A DNA stretch of 8,666 bases from Chloroflexota bacterium. Its GTDB lineage: Bacteria; Chloroflexota; Anaerolineae; Anaerolineales; Villigracilaceae. Positions within the stretch are counted from its first letter, which is position 1, and each line of letters opens with the position of its first letter. Below the pieces are notes generated by a model. The model saw only the letters and a list, made by a program, of their open reading frames with translations, did not search any database and was not told the origin of the DNA. Positions 1 through 5,611 of this stretch are shown piece by piece. A program made the position numbers and the translations under genes. Location: positions 1 through 8,666 of the forward strand of contig JAJYOH010000228.1 in assembly GCA_021796315.1 (NCBI GenBank), given 5' to 3'.

Positions 1-265
1 TTCCTTCACTTAACAACCCCAAAAGAAGAACTACCAGCAGCAGGTAAATCAATGCGACAGAAATGGGCCATACGATATGCAGGTTGCGCTGGAGAAAGCT
101 GGCGACGGGATATAAAAGATAGGCCAAAATAAAGGCCATGACTAACGGCCCGATAATGGAATGAAACTGGATGAACATACCCGCCGCGATTGCGACGATG
201 GTCAGGGCGATAACCAGTTTGGTGGTGGAACCCCAGTGCGGAGAAGAGGATGTAGGTTCGTTCAT
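1..265 (-). CDS. AI-2E family (PerM/TqsA-type) transporter, N-terminal part, cut by window edge
   Basis: This is the first 88 codons of a membrane protein that runs off the left edge of the window. An ATG at 265 opens a short polar head (about residues 1-15). Three hydrophobic stretches follow, at roughly 17-33, 37-53 and 64-84. Between the first two lies the segment IIGPLVMAFILAYLLYPV (37-54), which has the look of the N-terminal signature of the AI-2E/UPF0118 transporter family (PF01594). Members normally have about 350 residues and seven or eight membrane helices, and they export small molecules, so most of the gene lies outside. No clear Shine-Dalgarno sequence precedes the ATG. A candidate promoter lies just upstream, so the gene is probably transcribed separately from the FHA gene, which ends in a terminator. 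The family call is from recall of the N-terminal pattern; the substrate is unknown. Confidence 0.75.
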   Translation of the reverse strand, partial: MNEPTSSSPHWGSTTKLVIALTIVAIAAGMFIQFHSIIGPLVMAFILAYLLYPVASFLQRNLHIVWPISVALIYLLLVVLLLGLLSEG

Positions 266-287
266 GATTATCCGTTGTTATAGTCTG

Positions 288-316
288 ATTGTAGTCAATG
301 CGAAGTAAATTTACAA
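288..316 (-). promoter_or_regulatory. Candidate sigma-70-type promoter of the AI-2E transporter gene
   Basis: On the minus strand there is TTGTAA (311-316) as a -35 box, a 17-base spacer, and TACAAT (288-293) as a -10 box. The -10 matches the consensus at five of six positions and the -35 at four of six. Transcription would begin near 281, leaving a leader of only about 16 bases before the ATG at 265. This is a visual match only. Confidence 0.4.
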
Positions 317-364
317 CAGTTGGCTGTTGTTGGAATTGTTTGTCTCATGTAAAGTGAAGGAAAT

Positions 365-399
365 TAAACAAAAAACGTCCCCGCAAATTTGCGGGGACG
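365..399 (-). terminator. Intrinsic terminator of the FHA gene
   Basis: Positions 376-399 form a perfect 24-base palindrome: a GC-rich arm CGTCCCCGC, a central AAATTT, and the matching arm. Read on the minus strand it is followed at once by TTTTTTGTTT (370 downward), a typical U-tract. It begins 13 bases after the stop codon of the FHA gene at 413. The opposite side has no T-run, so it works in the minus direction. Confidence 0.85.
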
Positions 400-412
400 C
401 ATCGGTTTTGGT

Positions 413-991
413 TTATCCACACCCGGTTAGGAAGGGGAAGAAAGTGCACCACAGGTAGTTGCTGTCAATGTACCAAAACGCTCCGACGCAGAGACAGATG
501 AAGAATAACACACCAACGCCGATGAAGATGGGAGCCATGTTGGTTTTCTTCGTCTGCAAAGGCGCGGAATAAGCGGGGGCGGGCGGAGGAGCAACCGGGG
601 CCTGATAAGCGGGAGACGGCGCCGGGGCGGCGGTTGGACGCGGCGGTATATTCTTCCGTTGTGACATGACCGTCGCACCCGGGTCTGCGGTGAGCGACTC
701 GTACATGAGCACGATCTGTTCGCCGAAGGAAACCACATCGCCGGATTTCAACACAACCGGGCTGGCCAGCCGCTGTCCATTGACGAAAGTACCGTTGGTT
801 GACCCAAGGTCCTCGAGTACATACTTGCCGCCTTGAAAACTCAGACGGGCATGTTTGCGGGATACCTCAGCATCGTTGATGGCGACGCCGCTTGAAGAGT
901 CGCGGCCAATAATGAGTTGATCCCCTTCCAATGAGAAGGTCGCACCCGGGGTGGGACCTTGGCGCATGACAAGTTGGAATTGAGCGGTCAT
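413..991 (-). CDS. FHA-domain protein with Pro/Ala linker and C-terminal membrane anchor
   Basis: The protein has 192 residues starting from the ATG at 991. That start is fixed by GGAGGAG five bases upstream. A longer in-frame start at 1030 is rejected because it overlaps the -10 box. Residues 5-97 are a forkhead-associated domain, a phosphothreonine-peptide binder, with the standard motifs: GRD at 29-31, SRKH at 44-47 and STNGTFVNG at 64-72. These include the Arg, Ser and Asn that contact phosphopeptide. A Pro/Ala-rich linker (about 115-146) leads to one hydrophobic helix (about 152-175) and a short tail with Cys182 and Cys191. The domain would therefore be cytoplasmic and tethered to the membrane, recruiting phosphorylated partners. 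No Ser/Thr kinase lies in the window, so the partner is unknown. The gene looks monocistronic. Confidence 0.9.
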   Translation of the reverse strand: MTAQFQLVMRQGPTPGATFSLEGDQLIIGRDSSSGVAINDAEVSRKHARLSFQGGKYVLEDLGSTNGTFVNGQRLASPVVLKSGDVVSFGEQIVLMYESLTADPGATVMSQRKNIPPRPTAAPAPSPAYQAPVAPPPAPAYSAPLQTKKTNMAPIFIGVGVLFFICLCVGAFWYIDSNYLWCTFFPFLTGCG

Positions 992-996
992 AATTT

Positions 997-1003
997 CTCC
1001 TCC
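997..1003 (-). promoter_or_regulatory. Ribosome binding site that fixes the FHA gene start
   Basis: GGAGGAG on the minus strand lies five bases before the ATG at 991. It is the strongest Shine-Dalgarno sequence in the window and decides for this start over the upstream in-frame codon at 1030. Confidence 0.85.
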
Positions 1004-1029
1004 AAAATAACAATGGATGATCTTTTGCA

Positions 1030-1058
1030 AGTGTACAAGGTTCGTTTGAAAAAGTCAA
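1030..1058 (-). promoter_or_regulatory. Sigma-70-type promoter of the FHA gene
   Basis: The minus strand carries TTGACT (1053-1058), exactly 17 bases, then TACACT (1030-1035), preceded by TTG. The -35 matches at five of six positions and the -10 at four of six. Transcription should begin near 1023, giving a leader of about 32 bases that contains the strong ribosome binding site. It separates this gene from lipB upstream. Confidence 0.7.
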
Positions 1059-1109
1059 CCGCTCCCGCGTCCACCATCCGGGCTATGCGGAAAACGACTG
1101 CGGTTGAAC

Positions 1110-1868
1110 CTATTTCATTTCGTATCCAAAGATTTCGGCGAACGCGGCAGTTACTTCCTGTTTGACTTTTTCCATGCTTGGCGGGTTGGTCAACAAATCA
1201 GCGAGGCTGACAACTGGCTCGTCCACCAGACCACATGCAATGATGCCGTCGAAATATTCCATGTCGGGATTGACGTTCAACGCAAATCCATGACGCGAGA
1301 TCCCATTCACATCCACTTTGACGCCGATGGCTGCGATCTTGGCTGGCTTGGCGCGATCTTCGGGACGACAGCGCGGACAGCGCGAATAAACGTCAGCCTG
1401 AATCCACACGCCAGTCAAGCCGGGTCGTTGGCCCGCACCGAGTCCGAGATGGGTGAGTGCAACGATGATGGTTTCTTCCAGCTTGCGCACATAGCCAACG
1501 TAATCAGCTTGAGGGATGTGCTCGGATTGCAAAGTCTCCTGACTTTGCGAATCCGAAGTCTGGAGACTTCGGACTCCGCCCAACGGCAAAAGTGGATATC
1601 CTACCAACTGCCCCGGCCCGTGATAGGTCACATCGCCGCCGCGATCCACCCAATGGATGTCGATTCCTTTTTCCTTGAGCTTTTCCTCGCCCCACAAAAG
1701 ATTCTCGGCGTGGCCTTTTCGTCCGAATGTGTAAACGTGCGGATGCTCCAGCAAAAGCAGCGTCGGAGGCCGCGTGCCTGCTGCGATCTCCGACGCATAT
1801 TGTTCCTGCAATTTCCAGGCCTGTTCGTATCCGATTAGACCGAGGTCTTGAACGACATAATTTTGCAT
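1110..1868 (-). CDS. lipB: Octanoyl-[acyl-carrier-protein]:protein octanoyltransferase LipB
   Basis: LipB moves octanoate from acyl carrier protein onto the lipoyl-domain lysine of pyruvate dehydrogenase, glycine cleavage and related complexes; LipA then adds sulfur. The 252-residue product shows the family signature RGGDVTYHGPGQLVGYP (76-92), the catalytic lysine in KIAAIG (Lys177) and the catalytic cysteine in IIACG (Cys212), with RHGFALNVN at 192-200. It is longer than typical LipB (about 210-230) because of two insertions: a polar stretch at about 98-118 encoded by two palindromic repeats, and a loop with CPRC (164-167) just before the catalytic lysine. I chose ATG 1868. An in-frame GTG at 1886 lies inside a palindrome and has no ribosome binding site, though ATG 1868 lacks a clear one too. 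The gene starts 41 bases after the oxidase gene and may be the last of a three-gene operon. lipA is not in the window. Confidence 0.95.
   Translation of the reverse strand: MQNYVVQDLGLIGYEQAWKLQEQYASEIAAGTRPPTLLLLEHPHVYTFGRKGHAENLLWGEEKLKEKGIDIHWVDRGGDVTYHGPGQLVGYPLLPLGGVRSLQTSDSQSQETLQSEHIPQADYVGYVRKLEETIIVALTHLGLGAGQRPGLTGVWIQADVYSRCPRCRPEDRAKPAKIAAIGVKVDVNGISRHGFALNVNPDMEYFDGIIACGLVDEPVVSLADLLTNPPSMEKVKQEVTAAFAEIFGYEMK
1522..1576. repeat. Pair of related palindromic repeats inside lipB
   Basis: Two hairpins stand side by side. The first has arms CGGATTGCAAAGTC (1523-1536) and GACTTTGC plus AATCCG (1541-1555), with loop TCCT and one bulged base. The second has arms TCCGAAGTC (1552-1560) and GACTTCGGA (1565-1573), with loop TGGA. 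On opposite strands both have the same core, AAGTC-TCC(T/A)-GACTT, so they are two copies in inverted orientation. The segment is read through in frame by lipB. Confidence 0.8.
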
Positions 1869-1875
1869 AACGAAT

Positions 1876-1904
1876 TTACGTAACACGTACTACGCGTTAC
1901 GTAA
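1876..1904. repeat. 29-bp near-perfect palindrome between the oxidase gene and lipB
   Basis: The arms TTACGTAAC and GTTACGTAA enclose a centre that also pairs. Around the middle base at 1890, thirteen of fourteen base pairs are Watson-Crick and one is a G/T mismatch. It fills most of the 41-base gap between the FAD oxidase stop and the lipB ATG. No T-run follows on either strand, so it is not a standard terminator. It could be a mobile palindrome, an mRNA processing site or a protein-binding site. Confidence 0.75.
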
Positions 1905-1909
1905 TACTG

Positions 1910-3322
1910 CTAACCGAAAACTCTCCGATATAAATCCGATTCTAAAATTCCATGCGGGTCACAGCGCTTCTTCAACTTCTTGAACTTTGCAATTGTCTCT
2001 TCGCCGAGAAAGCGTGTCGCAGATTCGGGCGATGTCTCGCTGTTCTTTACGAAATAAAATCTTCCACCTGCATCCAGCACGATCTTGTCAAACTCCTGCA
2101 GCATGGCGCTTAATCTTTCACGATTGCCGTTTGTGACCTTGAAATCGATTGCCAGCGAAAAACCATCCACAGCGTGGGTCAACAGGAATTTATCCGGGCG
2201 ATGGCGTTTTGTCACGCCCAGATAAGGCGGCAGTCCGCGTTTGTGCGAAAGGCGCAGCATTTCTGACCAGGCGGCCTCGGCAGTTTCTTTCGGCAGGAAA
2301 GATTGATATTCGATCAACCCGCCGCGGCCAAAAGATAATTCCCAATTCGGAATATAGTCGAGCAGAAAGTGAAAGGCGGCGTGGGATTCTCTGAATGTAT
2401 GGCGCGGCAGGCTGGCAATATATTTTCCGGTGTTGACGCCCCACGTTCCCAGATTATTCACGAACGGACTCATGAAGTAATGCAGGATCGATTTTGGAAA
2501 AACTCCGAAGATGCGCGACGGCAAAGATTGATTCTTCAACAGCATCGTATTTTTTGCGTTTGGGTCTTCGCCTTCGTTCAGATAACGCGCGGCGTGGATC
2601 TGCCCTCGGCCGAGAGATTTTCCGCCAGCGGTGGTATCCAGCCAGCCGACGATGTAATCATAGTTCGGGGCGTTATCGAGCAGGTCGGTCAGGTGCTCGC
2701 GGAAATTATGCGCCGGGCGCGCGTCCACCTCCAAAAGTCCGGAGTAGACGCGTTTCGTCTGCATCGTGACGGATGTGAAAATGCCGAGCATCCCAAGCCC
2801 GCTGATCATCGCGAAAAACAAGTCCGCATTTTTCTTTGGCGAGCAGGTCACTTCGGCGCCGGTCGGTAAAATTGCGGTGAATTCCAAAACATGTTCACCG
2901 ATGGTGCCGACCTTGAAATTATTTTTTCCGTGAACGTTTGCGCTGAGGCATCCGCCCAACGTTGTGAACATCGTGCCGGATACGACCGGCGGCCACCAGC
3001 CTTCAGGCTCGACATTTTGCCAAAGCTGCTGGATCGTGACACCCGGCTCGGCTCTTACCTGACCCCTGACCGGATCCCAATTAATGATCTTGTTCATGCC
3101 CGACATATCGAGCACGATGCCGCCGCCGTTAAGTGACGCATCGTTATAACTGCGTCCTGCTCCGCGTGCGGTGACGGTCAGACTGTTTTTCTTTGCAAGT
3201 TGAAACGCTTCGGAAATTTCTTCGACGCATGTTGGCTTGATTAAATAAGCTGAAGCGCGCAAGGAATGCCCGAAGTTTTCAAGGGAGGTGAACTTGTTGA
3301 TGGGAAATGTTGTTGTATACAT
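1910..3322 (-). CDS. FAD-binding oxidoreductase, DprE1-like (polyprenyl-phosphoribose 2'-oxidase family)
   Basis: The product has 470 residues with an N-terminal FAD_binding_4 (VAO/PCMH-type) domain and a C-terminal substrate domain. Alignment by eye to Mycobacterium tuberculosis DprE1 (461 residues) is good: GRSYND (56-61) against GRSYGD, TLGGCLSANVHGKNN (121-135) against VTVGGAIACDIHGKNH, IEYQSFLP (337-344) against LQYQFVIP, VKNSETS (425-431) against AKDSRTT, and ESDLYRRV against ASDMARRL at the end. Thus the flavin-site Tyr59 and His131 and the catalytic lysine (Lys426, equivalent to Lys418) are kept. The residue matching DprE1 Cys387 is Ala391. DprE1 oxidises C2 of decaprenyl-phospho-ribose. 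The adjacent SDR resembles its partner DprE2, so I infer a two-step sugar epimerase at the inner membrane. No clear ribosome binding site precedes ATG 3322. It could instead be a different sugar or lactone oxidase. Confidence 0.8.
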   Translation of the reverse strand: MYTTTFPINKFTSLENFGHSLRASAYLIKPTCVEEISEAFQLAKKNSLTVTARGAGRSYNDASLNGGGIVLDMSGMNKIINWDPVRGQVRAEPGVTIQQLWQNVEPEGWWPPVVSGTMFTTLGGCLSANVHGKNNFKVGTIGEHVLEFTAILPTGAEVTCSPKKNADLFFAMISGLGMLGIFTSVTMQTKRVYSGLLEVDARPAHNFREHLTDLLDNAPNYDYIVGWLDTTAGGKSLGRGQIHAARYLNEGEDPNAKNTMLLKNQSLPSRIFGVFPKSILHYFMSPFVNNLGTWGVNTGKYIASLPRHTFRESHAAFHFLLDYIPNWELSFGRGGLIEYQSFLPKETAEAAWSEMLRLSHKRGLPPYLGVTKRHRPDKFLLTHAVDGFSLAIDFKVTNGNRERLSAMLQEFDKIVLDAGGRFYFVKNSETSPESATRFLGEETIAKFKKLKKRCDPHGILESDLYRRVFG

Positions 3323-3379
3323 GAGATATTTTATGTTTTGATTTCGATGATCGTTTGTCGAATATCGATATCGGCTTTC

Positions 3380-4171
3380 TTAGAAATTCATTCTTCGGAA
3401 AATGACCGAAGGTATGTTGCGAATGATGAGCATGATCCATGTCCAAAACCAGGGTGTGTAAATTTGTTGCTTGCGGGCACGCATGGCTTTGTAAATATCG
3501 TTTGCGGCTTTTTCAACCGGGATGGCGAATGGCGTTGGTCCGACCGCGGCCTTGAGCATTTCTGTTTTGACGAAGCCGGGTTTGATGGTCAGCACGTTGA
3601 TACCGTGACGCGTAAGACGATTTCGCAGCGCTTCGAGATACGTTGTCAGCCCGGCTTTGGATGTGTTGTATCCGGCGTTGCCAACGCGTCCGCGATCACC
3701 GGCCACGGATGAAATGCCGACGATCTGTCCGCGCTTGGCAGATTGGAACATGTCTGCGATTGGGTTGAGCCATGCAAACGCGCCGATGAGATTTACTTCC
3801 AACATCTGGCGGTCCGTGTCGAAATTATCTTTAGCGGGAGTCGGCGGGTAGTTGACGCCCGCGGCAAATATAACGGTATCCAGCCCGCCGAGGTCCGAGA
3901 CGATGCGGCGCAAAAGATCGGGCGCCTCGTCATAATTGCTGACGTCGTGGGAGTAACCCAGCGCGCGCGTTTCCCCATAAGTCTGATTAATTTCTTTGCA
4001 AAGCGCATCCAATAGGTCTGCACGACGCGAAACTAATGCCAGGGTGTATCCATTTTTTGCAAGAAGATGGGCCAGTGCCGCTCCCATTCCGCTGGATGCG
4101 CCGATGATGAGTGCATGCAAGCGGGGTCGCAGTGGTGTAGCGGCGGGCAGGGATGATTTTTGAAAGGTCAC
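3380..4171 (-). CDS. SDR-family NAD(P)-dependent oxidoreductase, DprE2-like
   Basis: The product has 263 residues from a GTG at 4171, chosen because GGAG stands six bases upstream; a TTG at 4183 overlaps that site. It is a classical short-chain dehydrogenase. It shows GASSGMG for the dinucleotide (24-30), HDV (75-77), AAG (103-105), Asn127, Ser154/155 in ISSVAG, and the catalytic pair Tyr168 and Lys172 in YNTSK, then PGFVKT (198-203). The end of the protein, WIMLIIRNIPSVIFRRMNF, closely matches the C-terminus of mycobacterial DprE2 (YVMMVLRHIPRSIFRKLPI), a hydrophobic tail not usual in generic SDRs. It ends 57 bases before the DprE1-like gene on the same strand. DprE2 reduces the 2-keto intermediate to the epimeric sugar with NAD(P)H. 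The role is by homology; the true sugar and lipid carrier are unknown. Confidence 0.85.
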   Translation of the reverse strand: MTFQKSSLPAATPLRPRLHALIIGASSGMGAALAHLLAKNGYTLALVSRRADLLDALCKEINQTYGETRALGYSHDVSNYDEAPDLLRRIVSDLGGLDTVIFAAGVNYPPTPAKDNFDTDRQMLEVNLIGAFAWLNPIADMFQSAKRGQIVGISSVAGDRGRVGNAGYNTSKAGLTTYLEALRNRLTRHGINVLTIKPGFVKTEMLKAAVGPTPFAIPVEKAANDIYKAMRARKQQIYTPWFWTWIMLIIRNIPSVIFRRMNF

Positions 4172-4177
4172 TGCAAT

Positions 4178-4181
4178 CTCC
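4178..4181 (-). promoter_or_regulatory. Ribosome binding site that fixes the SDR gene start
   Basis: GGAG on the minus strand lies six bases before GTG 4171. The alternative TTG start at 4183 has its last base in this motif and no Shine-Dalgarno sequence of its own, so the GTG start is preferred. Confidence 0.6.
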
Positions 4182-4198
4182 AAATTTAATTTGTGAAC

Positions 4199-4207
4199 AT
4201 TCTAACA
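4199..4207 (-). promoter_or_regulatory. Extended -10 promoter for the SDR-oxidase-lipB unit
   Basis: The minus strand reads TGTTAGAAT, an extended -10 (TGnTATAAT form) with one change. No good -35 lies 17 bases upstream, which extended -10 promoters tolerate. Transcription would begin near 4192, about 20 bases before GTG 4171. Confidence 0.45.
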
Positions 4208-4222
4208 CAGCCTGTTTTCCTG

Positions 4223-4228
4223 TATAAT
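4223..4228 (+). promoter_or_regulatory. -10 box of the divergent diguanylate cyclase promoter
   Basis: TATAAT is a perfect -10 sequence, preceded by TG. The -35 region 17 bases upstream (TTCTAA) is weak. Transcription would begin near 4235, leaving a leader of about 60 bases before the GGDEF gene. It lies back to back with the SDR promoter, so the two units share about 120 bases of control region. Confidence 0.45.
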
Positions 4229-4295
4229 TACCGTAGTTTAGTCAAGTTGGGAAAAAATATGATTGCCAGTTGGTTTCCTTCGGTAGAAATCTGAC

Positions 4296-5543
4296 GTGGA
4301 CAAAATGGATGTTCGTCTTGAAATTTTGAATCAGGCTCGTCGTATCTTAATGGAGGAAAACCATCTGTCTCTTGAAGAATCTGATGATATTCTGAACTCT
4401 CTTAACGCGCTGATCGAGGTGGTGGGAAGCAGCGACAATCCGGATGATGTGCCCGCGCAGGCCCGCAAGCTGGCAACCGAGCTGATCCAAAACCATTCCA
4501 TTCTGTTGACCCTCCAACAACAAGCTGATGAATTAAATGCACTTAAGCGATTGAGCTTGAATTTAACATCCAGCCTGGATCTGCAAACCGTGCTGAATGC
4601 GGTGGTTACAGAGGCGGCGCATCTGGTTAAGAATGCCAGGGCCGTTCATATTTTTCTTTACGTCAATGGGAAACTTGAGTTTGGCGCGGTCTTGAATCAG
4701 GATGGTCCCCGCAACAAGCCCATCTCCGAGCCGCGCCAAAATGGATTGACGTTTGCGGTAGCCCGGGGCGGGCAATCGATCATTATTGAAGACATGAGCA
4801 GGCACACCTTTTATCACGACGCGCCAAAAACATGGCTCGGTTCCATCATCGGCATTCCGCTAAAAATAAACGATAAAGTGGTCGGCGTAATGAATTTATC
4901 CAGGTCAACGGTTGGCGGGTTTTCATTCTCTGAATTGCGCCTGTTGGGACTCCTATCCGACCAGGCAGCGGTGGCCATTTCCAATGCCAGCCTGCACCTG
5001 ATGGTCAGTAGACAGGCCTACAGCGATACAGTGACCGGGTTGCCAAATCGCCGCGCGTTGGATGATCGTTTGGAGCGCGAAGTAATTAACGCCCGCCGCA
5101 GTGGTTACACCTTTGCGGTTGTCATGATGGATTTGGATGGCTTCAAAATAGTTAACGACACACACGGACATTCGGTGGGTGATCAGGTCTTGCGGGCCGC
5201 CTTCAATTATCTGTCAACCGGCTTGCGCACTACCGACTTCCTGGCTCGTTATGGCGGCGATGAATTAACTTTAATCCTGAGCCAGACCGATCCATCTGCG
5301 GCGCGCATTGTGGTCGAGAAGATCATTGAAAAGATCAACAAGTTTTCCTTCGATGCCCCGAATGGTCAAAAGATCAGCCTTGGACTTTCTGCGGGGGTCG
5401 CCCTCTTTCCGCTTCACGCTGTGACTTCGCCGGACCTGTTGCGCGCCGCCGACGAGGCGCTTTATCGTGCGAAGAAGCATCGTCGCGGCTCTTTTATTGT
5501 GGCCAGGGGATTCACCGGAGAATTGCATCAGGAAATTACTTAG
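4296..5543 (+). CDS. GAF-GGDEF diguanylate cyclase
   Basis: The protein has 415 residues from GTG 4296; ATG 4305 would give 412 and neither has a clear ribosome binding site. Residues 1-85 are mostly helical and charged. A GAF-type sensor domain follows (about 86-235, with FLYVNGKLEFGAVL, IGIPLKINDKVVGVMNLSR and LGLLSDQAAVAISNA). The GGDEF domain spans about 240-405: TGLPNRR (247-253), MDLDGFKIVND (278-288) with the metal-binding Asp, RTTD (311-314) as the inhibitory site, and GGDEL (320-324) as the active site. RxxD stands five residues before GGDEL, as required for product inhibition by cyclic di-GMP. Leu replaces the usual final Phe, which is tolerated in some active enzymes. No membrane segment is present, so it is cytosolic. 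The GAF ligand cannot be read from the sequence. Confidence 0.93.
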   Translation: MDKMDVRLEILNQARRILMEENHLSLEESDDILNSLNALIEVVGSSDNPDDVPAQARKLATELIQNHSILLTLQQQADELNALKRLSLNLTSSLDLQTVLNAVVTEAAHLVKNARAVHIFLYVNGKLEFGAVLNQDGPRNKPISEPRQNGLTFAVARGGQSIIIEDMSRHTFYHDAPKTWLGSIIGIPLKINDKVVGVMNLSRSTVGGFSFSELRLLGLLSDQAAVAISNASLHLMVSRQAYSDTVTGLPNRRALDDRLEREVINARRSGYTFAVVMMDLDGFKIVNDTHGHSVGDQVLRAAFNYLSTGLRTTDFLARYGGDELTLILSQTDPSAARIVVEKIIEKINKFSFDAPNGQKISLGLSAGVALFPLHAVTSPDLLRAADEALYRAKKHRRGSFIVARGFTGELHQEIT

Positions 5544-5565
5544 AGAGAATATCGGCCTCTCTTTT
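5542..5565 (+). terminator. Possible weak terminator after the GGDEF gene
   Basis: AGAGAG (5542-5547) can pair with CTCTCT (5557-5562) across a nine-base loop, followed by three more T's. The stem has only six pairs and begins within the stop codon, so it may be weak or only a spacer structure between this gene and the lipid kinase. Confidence 0.3.
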
Positions 5566-5600
5566 GATGCCTGAGGGTTATATTTTGAAAACCTGTGTTT

Positions 5601-5606
5601 GAGGAG
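5601..5606 (+). promoter_or_regulatory. Ribosome binding site of the lipid kinase gene
   Basis: GAGGAG lies five bases before ATG 5612 and fixes the start. It is one of the better sites in the window and suggests efficient translation. Confidence 0.8.
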
Positions 5607-5611
5607 AATCC

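Noticed and set aside
992..1030. Thirteen-residue N-terminal extension of the FHA protein
   Set aside because: Its start codon falls in the -10 box of the promoter, and the strong GGAGGAG sits just before the internal ATG.
1059..1090. Hairpin after lipB (CCGC/GCGG and CCCG/CGGG) as a terminator
   Set aside because: The stem is interrupted and unequal, the T-run does not follow directly, and it abuts the -35 box of the FHA promoter.
1104..1838. A long plus-strand open frame opposite lipB
   Set aside because: It mirrors lipB, which has full catalytic motifs on the other strand. The translated product has no recognisable domain, and no ribosome binding site was seen.
1876..1904. The TTACGTAA palindrome as an intrinsic terminator for the oxidase gene
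   Set aside because: The stem is AT-rich and no T-tract follows on either strand.
2369..2869. Plus-strand open frame opposite the FAD oxidase gene
   Set aside because: The oxidase on the minus strand aligns with DprE1 over its whole length. The opposite frame gives an unrecognisable Arg-rich product.
3302..3379. Frameshift or lost gene between the SDR and oxidase
   Set aside because: Both proteins are complete at the ends that face each other, and the 57-base gap is a normal intergenic spacer.
5248..5268. GGDEL as a degenerate, inactive cyclase site
   Set aside because: Only the last position differs from GGDEF. The metal-binding Asp, the RxxD site and the surrounding motifs are intact, so loss of activity is not supported.
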